A DNA stretch of 64,000 nucleotides from positions 689,501 through 753,500 of the forward strand of contig JANEZZ010000303.1 in assembly GCA_026122225.1 (NCBI GenBank), read 5' to 3'. Below the pieces are notes generated by a model. That model made no database searches and had not been told where the DNA came from. It saw nothing but the letters and a program-made list of their open reading frames with translations. Position 1 is the first letter of the stretch. Each line of letters opens with the position of its first letter. A program made the position numbers and the translations under genes. Shown here one piece after another: positions 21,691-32,150 of the stretch. This DNA comes from Heloderma charlesbogerti (taxonomy: Eukaryota > Chordata > Lepidosauria > Squamata > Helodermatidae).

Positions 21691-21953
21691 TGGGTGTGAT
21701 CTCATTCGCCCTCCATGTGATCAGGATCCCCAGATTTCGATTGTGTAGAAATGGCTCCTCTGAATACATTAATCAAAGTTAAAGGTTGGTTTGGGACATA
21801 AAAGTAATGATGCTAAAGCAGAATTTATTGGGACTGATATGAGAGATACAGAAATATGATTGTGGGTATATGTATTTGGATGTGATTGGCACTTCTCTCC
21901 AGTTAAGATTCATGACAGTTCTTCTAATGTTGGAAGTTCATAAGATACTACAA

Positions 21954-22281
21954 AGGCTTAGTGGTTAAGACGCTGAACTGCAGACTGGAAGGTCGGCAGG
22001 TCAGCAGTTCGAGACCCGAGTGCTGCGTGACCGAGTGAGCTCCCGTCTTCAGTCCCAGCTTCTGCCAACCTAGCAGTTTGAAAGCAAGAAATTGCAAGTA
22101 GATAAATAGGTACCGCCTCGGTGGGAAAGGTAGCAGCGTTCCGTGCACCTCGGTGTTCAGTCATGCCAGCCGCATGACCACGGAAGCGTCTTCGGACAGC
22201 GCTGGCTCTTCGGCTTAGAAACGGGGATGAGCACCGCACCCTAGAGTCGGACACGACTGGTTGGGGACACTTTACCTTTTA
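21954..22281 (+). mobile_element. Squamate tRNA-derived SINE with BovB-like 3' end
   Basis: The head carries pol III-like boxes (A-like TAGTGGTTAAGACGCTG, B-like AGTTCGAGACC). The body includes CCACGGAAGCGTCTTCGGAC, and the 3' end reads AGAGTCGGACACGACTG followed by TTTACCTTTT. A near-identical copy is at 52763-53099. The last 17 bases match the BovB 3' end at 33060-33080 (reverse complement), as expected if BovB mobilises it. It resembles the described Sauria/Squam-type SINEs. Confidence 0.85.
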
Positions 22282-22579
22282 TTTACTAAAGTTCAGCAGG
22301 ATTTACAACTTTGGAGTTCTTGTAATATCTCTAAATGTGGCAGGATCACTCTAATTACAAAATATGGTGATGATGATTGTTATTGTTGTTGTCGTTGTCT
22401 TTGTATATATTAAAAGATATGTTCTTGAAATGGCAAAATATTTTTCTATCCAATTTGGGAACATAATTACAGGGTCTAATAATAGCTCTATTTGAGCATT
22501 CAAAATCTGTGTAGAATCAACATGTGAGGAGAAGGAATGCTCTAGTCCCCCTGCCCCATGCATTTCCATCACCTGGTAC

Positions 22580-23000
22580 TCTTAGGGCATCTCTACATAA
22601 GCCTAAAATCCTGCATTTAAAATGGGGCTTTCTGCTTCCATTTTAAATGGAGGATCACAACGTCTCCCTTTTTCACCCACTTCCTTTCCCCCCTCCCCTT
22701 CCCCCCACCTTCTCCCTGTATCTGAGTCTTCCGTCTCTTTCATTGATCTCGCTCCTCTTCTTGCCGCTTTTCCTCTTTTCATGGAGGAAACTGAAGCGGA
22801 ACACAACGGGGTAATTTGACAGCTCATTATCTGTGATCTATTTAGAAATGGAACAAAGGGCATTTAGTGCAGGAGACACCCTGGAGGGTCACGGCATCAT
22901 GTAAAGAGCCCACAAACCTCCGTGAAAGAGCAATCTCAATTGCAGGACAAAAACTCCGTGTAAAGGAGCCCATAGAGGGTGACGATCTGAAGAGAAGTGC
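22580..23000. mobile_element. MITE-like element related to family A
   Basis: The left end GGCATCTCTACATAAGCC and the inner GGAGCCCATAG and CATGTAAAGAGCCCACAAAC blocks resemble ends at 47845-48214. Between them are palindromic stretches (CATTTAAAATGGGGCTTTCT against CTTCCATTTTAAATGGAGG) and a C/T-rich block at 22660-22760. Borders are uncertain. Confidence 0.45.
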
Positions 23001-23032
23001 CTCATGTATCCATGGAGGTGCACTGCGTGATT

Positions 23033-23905
23033 AAGAATCCTGATTTTCCATCCTGATACACCTGCTCATCTTTCAATGTGATATATGCCATCATTTTTTC
23101 AGGAATGCACTACTGCATTCTACATGGAACAAACAAGACAGTCTCTATGCAAAAGAATACATAGACACAAATCTAACAACAGGAATGGGAGGTTTGCCTG
23201 GCACTCATGTGGTACTCTTACCTGTGCCAGGTGAAGACCTTTTTCTTTTCCCAGGAATTTTAGCATTTTAGCATTCTAGTCTTTTAGCTCTATTTTAAAT
23301 ATGTTACTGTATTTTAAATCTCTACATTGCTGCTAGATTTTATTCTGGTTTATACTGTAGTTTTAATGCTTTATATTTTATATTGTTTTTATGGTGTATT
23401 GTGGTTTTAATTTTTATGAACCACCCAGAGAGCTTCGGCTATTGGCCAGTATAGAAATGTAATAAATAAATTTTCAAAAACCCAAAATAGAGACTATTTT
23501 AACCTCCCAGGACACTCTACTACTGACCTTCAGGTGGCCATTCTTCAACAAGGAATTTCAAAGAATTTCAACATGAAATTGCTAAAGTACAATTCACGAA
23601 GAGATTCAGTTCTGTTTCCTGTGGTTTGAACAAGGATGAAGGTCTTTTATCACACTACTTTTGTTAATCTGCTCACCATTGCAATGATCTCTGTGTTATC
23701 ACCCAACAATGTTTTGTCAGTGGCAACTGTTAAGGTAATTATCACTGTCTGTACTTTTTGCATTTCAGTTCCCTCTGACCACACCATTTACATTCCCCCA
23801 CCCCCACACCAGCATATGTAGATAAAAATTTGTTAATCCGTATTGTGTCAGAAGGTGCCTGCCACAAGTCTTTGCTGCAACAGATAACATGGCTACACCT
23901 TTGGG
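23033..23905 (+). mobile_element. Degenerate Penelope-like element (GIY-YIG region and 3' end), split by L2
   Basis: At 23109-23190 the translation reads a degraded GIY-YIG core: FYMEQTRQSLCKRI, then H-K-S and N-R-N-G. In intact elements the first part has the form MYIGQTGQSLRKRI. After the L2 insertion (23191-23472) the frame resumes with the F-N-L-P-G-H-S-like stretch (CCTCCCAGGACACTCTACTA). The 3' end matches the familiar GAAGGTGCC, then TTTGCTGCAACAGATAACAT and GGCTACACC (about 23849-23900). Stops make it a pseudogene. Catalytic residues are largely lost. Confidence 0.7.
23191..23472 (+). mobile_element. L2 LINE 3' end inserted in a Penelope-like element
   Basis: It encodes a short L2 C-terminal piece, then the L2 3' UTR (TTTTAATGCTTTATATTTTA, ATGAACCACCCAGAGAGCTT, CGGCTATTGGCCAGTATAGA) and a tail of AATAAATAAA. 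It is closely related to 29805-30166. Confidence 0.8.
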
Positions 23906-23937
23906 AATTTATTTTTGTTTGCACTCTATTGCCTTCT

Positions 23938-24480
23938 AGGCTCAATTCAAGGTGCTAGTGATGAAGTACAAAGACCTGAATATCTTATCCTGGGGCCCAG
24001 CATACTAAGAGATTGCTTTCATCCCTTTATTTCCACCATGATCTTTATGATCAACCCTCTGTATGCTAAACTGGGATTGCAAGGGCATGCAGAGAGATGT
24101 TCTTGATGGTGGACCCACAACTCTAGGATTGCTTTCTTCTGGAAACTCAAAAAAGTCCAAGTCTAGAGCCCTCTATATTTAATACATCTTTGGAACTGTT
24201 CACAGGTCTCAACTGAGGTCAGAAGGCAAAGGCATGGGGTAAATCCCATTATCCCTTCCACGAATTCATATCCACAAATATGTCTTCTGTATAGGGCTAT
24301 GGTGCTTTCTAGAAGCAGTACAATACATTGTATTCAGAATGAGTTTGGTGGCCAGAGAAAGGGCAAGATGGGATTTGATTGGTGTATCTGGGGAATTTGT
24401 GATAAAATATTGATACCTCCTCTGTACCTGTGGGATGAGAGTGGACTATAAATTTAAATAAATACATAAATACATAAATT
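23938..24480 (+). mobile_element. Degenerate L2-type LINE fragment
   Basis: AGGCTCAATTCAAGGTGCTA encodes the FKVLV-like L2 segment, followed by PSILRDC at about 23996. The end near 24440-24480 has a TTAAATAAATACATAAATAC tail. Many stops are present. Confidence 0.5.
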
Positions 24481-24889
24481 TTATTATTTATATATCAGTC
24501 TTATCAAGCAGGAATGAAGTGGAGCTATAATTAATCACTAATGGATACAATGCAACTGTTAAAAGTAGTGAAGCTGATTTATCAAAAGGGAGGCTGCTCA
24601 GCGCTTGAGATAGTTTATGAAGATTAAAGCCCATATAACTGCTGAGTCTTCCAGAAGTCATAGAATCAAAGAATAGTAGGGTTGGAAGGAGCCTATAAGA
24701 CCGTCGAGTCCAAACCTCTGCTCATTGCAGGAATCCAAGTTAAAGCATCCCTGACAGATGGCTGTCCAGCTTCATCTTGAATGCTTCCAGTGTGGGAGAG
24801 TCCACTACCTCCCTGGGTAATTGGTTCAATTGTTGTATTGCTCTAACAGTCAGGATGTTTTCTCTGATGTTCAGCTGGAATCTGGCTTC

Positions 24890-25789
24890 CTATAACTTGA
24901 GCCCATTATTCCATGTCCTGCACTCTGGGCTGATCGAGAAGAGATCCTGGCCTTCCTCTCTGTGACAGCCTTTCAAGTACTTGAAGAGTGCTATCATATC
25001 TCCCCTTAGTCTTCTCTTCTCAAGGCTAAACATGCCCAGTTCTTTCCATCTCTCCTCATAGGGCTTCGTTTCCAGTCCCCTGATCATCTTTGTTGCCCTC
25101 CTCTGAACCCTCTCCAGCTTGTCTGCATCCTTCTTAAAGTGTGGTGCCCAGAACTGGACACAGTACTCCAGATGAGGCCTAACCAGTGCTGAGTAGAGAG
25201 GAATTAGTACTTCACAGGATTTGGAAGCTATACTTCTATTAATGCGGCCCAAATTAGCATTTGCCTTTTTTCTAGCCACATCACATTGAAGGCTCATATT
25301 CAGCTTGTGATCTACAACAATTCCAAGATCCTTCTTCTTGTAGTATTGTTGAGACAAGTATTCCCAATCTTGTAACTGTGCATTTGGTTTCTTTTTCCTA
25401 GGTGCAGAACTTGGCATTTATCCCTATTAAATGTCATTCTGTTGTTTTCTGCCCAGCACTCCAGCCTATCAAGATCACTTTGAATTTTGTTTCTGTCTTC
25501 CAAGGTATTAGCTATCTCGCCCAATTTTGTGTCATCTGCAAATTTGATCAGCATTCCCTGCAACACCTCCTCCAAGTCATTAATAAAAATGTTGAAGTGC
25601 ACTGGGCCCAGGACTGAGCCCTGCGGTACCCTGCTCATTACCTCTCCCCAGTTTGAGAAGATCCCATTGGTAGGCACTCCTTGAGTTCAATTTTGTAGCC
25701 AACTGTGGATCCACCTGATAGTTGTTTCATCTAGCCCACTTTTCGCTAGTTTGCTAATGGGGATATCATGGGGCACTTTGTCAAATGCC
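24890..25789 (-). pseudogene. CR1 ORF2 remnant: RT palm and C-terminus
   Basis: Antisense pieces read AFDKVPHDI, IRWIHSWLQN, VPQGSVLGP, LIKFADDTKL, then [23 protein letters not shown] and [12 protein letters not shown] stop and a frameshift near 25680 and another near 25400 break the frame. It sits directly downstream of ORF1 because the endonuclease part is deleted. Non-functional. Confidence 0.85.
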
Positions 25790-26770
25790 GAACACATTCT
25801 TCCCAGCCTTTGTGAGGTGCAACCCATCCCTTGCCAACAATCCACCTTCCAGGAAGTATAGCCCACGGTCCCAGAATCTCTCACGCCGGCACCACCATCG
25901 TAGCCAGTCATTCACCCAGAGTATTTTTCTTTCCCTTTCTGTCCCTCTTCTAACTACTGGAAGGATGGATGAGAAAACTATCCGGGCCCCAAAGTTCTTG
26001 AGTTTCCTTCCCAAAACTTCAAAGTCTGACGCGATTTCGTCGTAGCTCCGCTTGGTGGTATCATTTGTTCCCACATGGATGAGAAGAAAGGGATACCTGT
26101 CAGTGGGCTTTATGAGTGCAGGCAACCCTTCAGTCACATCTCTAATCCGTCCTCCTGGGAGACAGCACATCAGGCGAGTCCATGGGTCTTCGTGACATAC
26201 TTGGGTCTCGATCCCACGCAGCAAGGAGTCTCCCACTACTAGTACTCTTCTCTTGTTGTTGTTGTAGGCCTTGGTTTCCTCGCCTCTGTTTGACTGACCT
26301 TCTGCCTCTTGCTCGCTCTCATGCAGATTCCCCTGTAATTCTTCCTCTTCAGGCTGTCCTCCAGTCTCATCCTCAAGTACCTGGAAACAGTCCCATAGCT
26401 CCACTGCATCCGCTGGTGCACAGTGGCGTCTAGTTCTTCTGCTCCTAACTGTCACCCTTTTCCAAGGAGTATCGTCTACTTCATTTTTCCTCATCTCAGC
26501 ATTTTCCTCTTTTGCCTCAGCTTGCTGTTCCTCTTCAAGCTTCTGTTCTTCACTTTGCTGCTGCAGTTCCACCGTTCTGTCCAAGAACTCTTCATGTTCT
26601 CTTATTCCCTGGAGGGTTGACACTTGCCGCTCCAGTCCTCTTACTTTTTCTTCCAACAGAATGATTAACTTGAACTTGTTGCAGGTGTAGGCCATGTTGT
26701 TCTCAGGCAAGAAAACAAACATGGCACAAACGCTGCAGGTCACCACCACTGGAGAGTCTTGTCCTTCCAT
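25781..26770 (-). CDS. CR1 ORF1 protein with SGNH esterase domain (retrotransposon, open)
   Basis: This is an open frame of 329 codons, the CR1 first protein. Residues 12-30 hold CxxC and a further Cys of the N-terminal zinc-finger-like motif. The expected fourth Cys (CNKC in the copy at 40073) is Phe33 here, so metal binding may be lost. Residues 37-90 are charged and heptad-like, a likely coiled coil. Residues 176-325 form an SGNH hydrolase domain: VVGDSLLRG with Ser182 as nucleophile, HVGTND at 232-237, and DGLHLT with Asp315 and His318. The last four residues come from the deletion junction. ORF1 esterases are known from chicken CR1. The role in retrotransposition is inferred. It is not a host gene. 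Confidence 0.85.
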   Translation of the reverse strand: MEGQDSPVVVTCSVCAMFVFLPENNMAYTCNKFKLIILLEEKVRGLERQVSTLQGIREHEEFLDRTVELQQQSEEQKLEEEQQAEAKEENAEMRKNEVDDTPWKRVTVRSRRTRRHCAPADAVELWDCFQVLEDETGGQPEEEELQGNLHESEQEAEGQSNRGEETKAYNNNKRRVLVVGDSLLRGIETQVCHEDPWTRLMCCLPGGRIRDVTEGLPALIKPTDRYPFLLIHVGTNDTTKRSYDEIASDFEVLGRKLKNFGARIVFSSILPVVRRGTERERKILWVNDWLRWWCRRERFWDRGLYFLEGGLLARDGLHLTKAGKNVFGI

Positions 26771-27062
26771 AGCCCCTTTTCCCTTTTTGTGTCTAGCTTT
26801 CTGATTGTTCTAGAGTAGCCTGTGCCTGGTCCTCTACTCACTGGAGGTTAAAAACATTGGCCCACTGGTATGGAAGTGTGTGTTACAAGAAAAAGAAATT
26901 TTAAAAACTGCAAAAGAAATAATAATAAAAAAAGTTAGGGGCCGGTGGCCAACTCCCCTGGCCAACTCCTGTTTGCTTTCCCTGTTCACTCGCTCCCTGG
27001 GAGCTTGCTTGCTTCTATAGTCCCTAGACCAGCTGGAGCAGCTTCCTCTGCTCTGATCAGCT

Positions 27063-27769
27063 GGGAGGTAAGAAACAGTCTTCCTAATAGGCTAAAAGTG
27101 GAGGTGAGCCTTTGATTTCACTGGGAGTAAAGCATGACTAAATTACTCTGGATCCAGCCCTATATTCATAACTTTTCATTGGGGTAAGGTCACTACCTCT
27201 TGGGCTGTTTCTTGTGCACCCAGCAACAGCAATTATCAAAATTAAGGAAGGAAGATTTCATAACTTAACCCCCTAATTGGGGTAAGATCCAGTTTATATG
27301 TTACGAAATTATGTCCAAAATCATATGTTTTGGTTTTAGAACCTTTGTACCGGAACCGTTGTTCTTATGTTATGAAGAACCTAGTGGTGTTCAGCTATTC
27401 CCCCCTCTCCCGCAACGCACATAGTATGTGGAGGGGAAGTAGAGCTCCAACTGCGAACCCTACCCACTCCATCCATATTCCCCCCCCCCGCATCCCTCAG
27501 CCTCCAAGTATTGAGAAGAATGACAGCTAGGAAGGCCTATGTGGGTTGGCTTTCCATGCCTGTGGGAATCTGGATTGCAAAGGGTTCCTGCTGACATGGG
27601 AGAGCCTTCATGGTGTGTGCAGTTGGATGTGCATAGGCTCCCCTTGCTAACCTTCTGCATCAGGGGTGCGGCCAGGAATATGCCAACAACAAGGTTGGGT
27701 AGGGTGGGTGTGGCCCCACTTCTCTTTCCATGCATTGAGTGTACACAGTGCAGAACAATAAAGAGCTAT
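27063..27769. other. No recognisable gene
   Basis: 27110-27170 holds a fragment of the dispersed palindromic repeat (TTCACTGGGAGTAAAGCATG, CTGGATCCAGCC). 27481-27490 is a C-run. The remainder is unassigned. Confidence 0.45.
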
Positions 27770-27847
27770 CACAGGTGTGGAGTTCAGACTGGTTCCAACT
27801 GAAGCCTGGAGCGGATTCACTGCTCCACTGACATCAGAGCCACCAGT
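27770..27847. mobile_element. Right half of a hAT-type MITE
   Basis: GAAGCCTGGAGCGGATTCAC, then GACATCAGAGCCACCAGTCT and CCACTG, matches the right arm of 4736-4943 and 8142-8308. The left arm is missing. Confidence 0.65.
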
Positions 27848-28510
27848 CTCCACTGCATCATACAATTTTAGAGTTGGAAGGAACCTTGGGGGTCAACTTG
27901 TCCATCCCCTTGTTCAGTGGAAGATTTACAGTGCAGGATGTAACTGCAGCAGCCTTGACAGATGGCTGCCCAGCCTCTGCTTAAATTCCTCCATCACCTC
28001 CCAAGGTAGCCTGTTCTACTGTTGAACAGCTGTTACTGTTAGGAAGTTTCTCCTGATGTTTAGTCTGATGTTTCTCCTGATGTTTAGTCTGCAGTCTGCT
28101 TTCTTTCAATTTCCACCCATTGGTTCTACTTCTGCCCTTTGGAACAACAGAGAATGTGTTTAGTTTAGCTCAGTTTAGTTATATGCCACTTTTCCATGGT
28201 GGACTGTGCCAACAATGGCTCACAATAAACATCAACTTACCAAAATATATCACATTTGAAAAAAGCCAAAAAGCTTTGCTCCATCATCTGTGCGAGAACT
28301 GTGCCGGAAGGCTGCTATCCGTCTCCCCCCATAATCTTCTCCAGGCTAAACATGCCCAGCTCTTTCAACTGTTCCTCATAGGATTTGGTTTCCAGAACCC
28401 TCACTATCCTAGTCACCCTCCTCTGGACACAGTCCAGTTGTCCACATTCTACTTCAAATGTGGCACTCAGAACTGGAAGAGCACAGCAGATGCTGGATGA
28501 CCAGAGCAGG
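27848..28510 (-). mobile_element. Old CR1 LINE 3' fragment
   Basis: The reverse complement of the CR1 C-terminus and 3' UTR: AGAGTTGGAAGGAACCTTGG at the start, GACAGATGGCTGCCCAGCCT, and AGGCTAAACATGCCCAGCTC at 28345-28364. A foreign 120-base stretch (about 28153-28275) interrupts it. A duplicated TGATGTTTAGTCTG/TTTCTCC unit lies at 28050-28091. Confidence 0.8.
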
Positions 28511-28606
28511 ACTCTCAGTTCTTTTGGATGAAAGAGAATGGTGGCAATGTTAACATATGGAGCATGATTTAATCCTTGTTCCTCAAGAATCCATAAATTT
28601 ATGGGA

Positions 28607-28736
28607 GGGATCTAGACTTAGTCATACTTAGAGTAGACCTGTTCAACTCAATGGGACTTAAGTCATGCCTACAGTCCCAATCATTTCAGTGGGTCTACTG
28701 TTAAGTATGATTAAGTCTGGATCCAACTCAGTCTTC
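28607..28736. mobile_element. Palindromic MITE-like repeat
   Basis: The left arm GGATCTAGACTTAGTCATAC plus TTAGAGTAGACC pairs with the right arm GGTCTACTGTTAAGTATGAT plus TAAGTCTGGATCC. The loop contains CAATGGGACTTAAGTCATGC, the core of the dispersed AGTAAGTC family. Confidence 0.7.
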
Positions 28737-29804
28737 AGAATCTATAAATTATGATTGAGTGTATTTAACAGTTCAGAGCCTATCTACAAAACAAAAATGG
28801 AACAAGAACCTTGGGCTTATGCTTAACTGATGTTTATATGCCTTAGTTACATGTAATTTTTCAAAACTGAATAAAAATTATTTAAACAAAAGGGGAAAAA
28901 TTCAAGATAAGGTTCAACTGTATGTTTTTTCTCTATGTTATGACAATCCGTTCCATTTGTTTTCTCTCCTGTTCATTGTTTGATTGTGCTTTAACGTTAT
29001 TTATTTTATTATTGTATTCTTCTCTTTTTTCTTTCTAGCTTTTGTTTATGTTTATGTGTTGTGAATATGCCTAGCTCTGCATGATTTTACATGTTTAAAA
29101 AAATTTTAAAAAATGATTTAAACAAAAGAACCTTTACAAAGAGAAGTTTGGGATTATATGTGGAGAACAGAAATGAGGTGATAGCTTTATATTAATTGGA
29201 ATTACCCCAAGATCTTTGCTATGTGGTATTTGATTCCATGGGTACTGAAGCACACACAATCTTGTGGATTCAAATGACTGGAGATATAGAAATGAAAATG
29301 TAGATTTCTTTCATATTTAGTGGCCCTGTCTCAAAACTGATAGGCAGAGCAACCCTGTGGGGAAGGGGAGAGGAACGGCCACTTCCTAAGCCTTGCTGGC
29401 TTTCACTGACCAGGGCAGAAGGTGGGGCGGAAATTTTAAATTAAAAAAATCCTTCTCATTGACACCAATGGGAAGGAAAATCACTATTCCAGCTCCAGGG
29501 TTGGCATAATTTTAATCCCTTGTCGGGGAGGGGGGGTGTTGGGGGAACAAGGCGCTTTGGATCCTGCATATCCATGGCTTCCCCCAATACACCCCAGAAT
29601 GCCCCTTCCCCATACGGAAAGGAGGCATAGTGCCTCCTTTCAAGAATGCAATGGCAATCAATAATAGCAAAGGATGCAGCCTCTCCTGGCTGACCTGCAC
29701 CAAGAAGAAGGGTAAAGTTCATAACCAGTGGAACAATCTATCTCGACATCACAGGGTAAATGATCCCTGCAGAAGAGCCCAAGACCTGGTGTGCAAATAC
29801 ATGT
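28737..29804. other. No supported gene
   Basis: AT-rich to 29330. 29450-29690 is GC-richer, with open frames on both strands but no recognised domain. 29630-29720 may be more degraded LINE sequence. Confidence 0.4.
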
Positions 29805-30166
29805 TCATTGCAGGTGGATACCAGGAAGAGGGCCTTTTCTGCTGTGGCACCCCAGTTGTGGAATGAGCTTCTCAAGAGGCTTGCCTGGTGCCAATGTTGT
29901 AATTTTTCCGGCACCAGGGAAATAACAAGCACCTTGTTATTTTCCCAGGCATTTGAAAATTCTAGTCTTTTAGTTCTGTTGTTTTAAATCTACGGTTGTA
30001 TTTTAAATCTCTGTGCTGGTGCTAGGTTTTATTCTGGTTGTACTTTTATACTGTCATTTTAAGCGTTTATATTTCATATTGTATTTTATGCTGTATTTTG
30101 TGGTTTTAATTTTTCTGAACTGCCCAGATTGCTTTGGCTATTGGGCGGTATAGAAATGTAATAGAT
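29805..30166 (+). mobile_element. L2 LINE 3' end
   Basis: It encodes TRKRAFSAVAPQLWNE and later LLFSQAFE (29820-29965), the L2 C-terminal signature. The L2 3' UTR follows, ending GGGCGGTATAGAAATGTAAT. The UTR is closely related to 23240-23472. Confidence 0.82.
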
Positions 30167-30190
30167 AGACAGACAGACAGACAGACAGAC
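30162..30190 (+). repeat. (GACA)n microsatellite at an L2 tail
   Basis: Perfect tetranucleotide units following the L2 3' end. Confidence 0.9.
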
Positions 30191-30424
30191 TCCATAACTA
30201 CACAACGTGATGACTTGCATGTGTGAATGGTCCATCTCACATCAAGAACCAATGGGAGCTCCCCTTGAAATGCAAACCACAGCTTAATATTTGGATTTTG
30301 TTCCAGTGCTGGCTCCAGGTTTTTGAGGGCACATCAATGGGGTCTGCCTTCTCACTGCCGTGGTCACTGGCTGCTCCTGCTCCTCTTTCCCATCATTGCT
30401 GCCACTTGCTTGCTTGACCAGTAG

Positions 30425-30622
30425 TGACCAAGTAGACAGTGGCATCTACTCCTCCTCCTTCTCACCATCTCTATTGTCTGGGCCAAGGTGAGGCAGGTGA
30501 ATATGCAGGTTGCAATGGTAAAGAGAAGCAAGTCCAGGGAGCTCTTGTCATTGGGCCCCTGTTGGTGGGTGGACTCTTGGCAGGTGCCCCATCATGCCTA
30601 CCCTTGATGCCAGCCCTAGCCA
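30425..30622 (+). repeat. Unclassified repeat paired with 7545-7732
   Basis: Ordered blocks shared with 7545-7732, including GGGAGCTCTTGTCATTGGGC and CATCATGCCTACCCTTGA-like text. Confidence 0.5.
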
Positions 30623-30917
30623 TGGTAGTTTACTTCTTGAAAGATACAGAGTGGGCCATCCATGCTTACCTTTGACATTGGCCCTGTTTACTCCATAAGT
30701 ATTATCTGTATTTCCTCCAGACCTCTGGTTCTCAGTCACAGCAGCAATAATTTGTGTCCGCCCAGGAGAGGGGCTGTCCAAGCCAAGATTCTCTTTGAAA
30801 CTCCAAGCTAACGTTGGTTTCCCTCTCCCACCCTGCTTTTGAAGATAAAGCCCTAGTTTTGGTAAATGCACATCCTAGTCTTGCATAATTAAAAAGAAAT
30901 GCATATAGCCATGTCCT

Positions 30918-31094
30918 TTGTTGTTGTTGTTCAGTTGTTCAGTCGTGTCCGACTCTTCGTGACAACCATGGACCATAGCACGCCAGGCCTTCCTGTCCTC
31001 CACTCTCTCCCAGAGAGTGCTCAAGTTCATATTCATTGCAACAGTGATGCTATCTAGCCATCTCATCCTCTGCCGTCCCCTTCTCCTTTTGCCA
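30918..31094 (-). mobile_element. 5'-truncated BovB LINE 3' fragment
   Basis: Antisense frame reads RMRWLDSIT, then MNMNLSTLWERVEDRKAW, with the BovB 3' end and ACAACAACAAC tail at 30918-30960. It is older than the copy at 11162-11960, with an indel near the end of the frame. Confidence 0.88.
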
Positions 31095-31733
31095 ACATCA
31101 TATTAAAAGCATTAGTAATTAGTTCCAGTAATGGGCAACTGAATTCTCATGTAAGTTTCAGGTCCTTTGTGACATTGTGTGGTGCTGCTAGTCACTGTGA
31201 AAACTAGGATTAAATACAGAGTAGATCACAGTGCTGATATGGGAATGGTTGGACTGGTTAACAAACAAGCCAGCAGTTCTTATCCGTTGAATGCCTAACA
31301 CTTCTTTGGGGCCACTGCCTTTAAAAACAGCAACAACAGTGCTCCGTAAATGCCAGTTGGACCCATGTAATAGGTTGGGACACTCCTTCCTGGAACAGCA
31401 CTCTGGAACTGCATGCTGGTTAAAGTATGGAGAAGACTGGTTTGGCATTCCTTTAACCAGCACCTGCTTTAAAGGTGAGTTAGGCAAAGCAATAATGCCA
31501 CCTGTTGGCAGCTTGAAAAATAAATGCACACTGAAACTATGCAGCCTGATCCTATATAATTTTAATTGGCGGTAAATCTACCTGTGAATAGGGCTTACTC
31601 TCACGTAAATGAGCACAGGGTTGCTGCTGAGATGTTGCTTAATTACCTGCCGTGCATTTTTATTAAAGTCAATAATTATTTGCAAATCTCCTTCTGTTCT
31701 TTCATATCAGTAATCCCTTCATTTAAAATGAAG
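31095..31733. other. No recognisable gene
   Basis: Intergenic. 31545-31630 contains a fragment of the dispersed AGTAAG-type repeat. No domain in the short open frames. Confidence 0.45.
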
Positions 31734-32010
31734 AGAGCCAGTGTGGTGTGGAGAGCCAGTGTGGTGTAGTGGCAAGAGTGTTGGACTAGGAGCTGGGAGA
31801 TCTGGGTTCTAGTCCCCACTCGGCCATGAAAGCTCACTGGGTGACTTTGGGCCAGTCACAGACTCTCAGCCCAACCCACCTCACAGGGTTGTTGTTGTGA
31901 GGATAAAATGGAGAGGAGGAGGAGGATAATGTAAGCCGCCTTGGGTTCCTTGCGAGAGGAAGAAAGGCGGGGTATAAATGCAATAAATAAATAAATAAAT
32001 AAAATCTCCC
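31734..32010 (+). mobile_element. MIR-like (CORE-type) tRNA-derived SINE, best-preserved copy
   Basis: The head GAGCCAGTGTGGTGTAGTGG has an A-box-like stretch, and GGGTTCTAGTCCCC is B-box-like. The core is CACTGGGTGACTTTGGGCCA, then CTCACAGGGTTG and GAGGATAAAATGG. The tail is GGCGGGGTATAAATGCAATA followed by AAATAAATAAAT. The first 17 bases of the head are duplicated in tandem at 31734-31765. Related copies: 3420, 12725, 16885, 45195, 49741 and 60685. Confidence 0.85.
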
Positions 32011-32047
32011 AGAACAGGCCCTTTTGTGCATCACCACCAAGCACCAG

Positions 32048-32150
32048 CCACATGCTAGAAACCAGGGGTATGTGGCCCCATCAGATGATCTCAGTGAGTG
32101 GGCAGATTGATACGACAGGTGTCGTGTCCTACCACCTTCTTGGTAGGACC
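32048..32150 (-). mobile_element. L2-related fragment
   Basis: GGCCCCATCAGATGATCTCA and GTGGGCAGATTGATACGACA align with 19495-19545 of the 19190-19740 repeat. Confidence 0.5.

Larger units (their letters stand above)
24658..27062 (-). mobile_element. CR1 LINE with 5' UTR, ORF1 and RT end, internally deleted
   Basis: Read antisense: 5' UTR (27062-26771), ORF1 (26770-25790), RT C-terminal half (25789-24890) and the CR1 3' UTR with ATTCTATGA-type end (to 24658). The endonuclease and N-terminal RT, more than a kilobase in complete CR1s, are absent. The ORF1 end (AAGAATGTGTTCGG) passes straight into RT sequence (CATTTGACAAAGTGCC). The RT half keeps GSVLGP and the FADD box (near 25550) but has stops and frameshifts. 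Confidence 0.88.

Noticed and set aside
21958..22254. Antisense 98-codon frame conserved between two loci (also 52776-53072)
   Set aside because: It lies wholly in the tRNA-derived SINE. The two frames agree because the SINE copies are nearly identical, not because a protein is selected.
30162..30190. Short direct repeats as a CRISPR-like array
   Set aside because: It is a simple GACA microsatellite at an L2 tail in eukaryotic DNA. There are no spacers.
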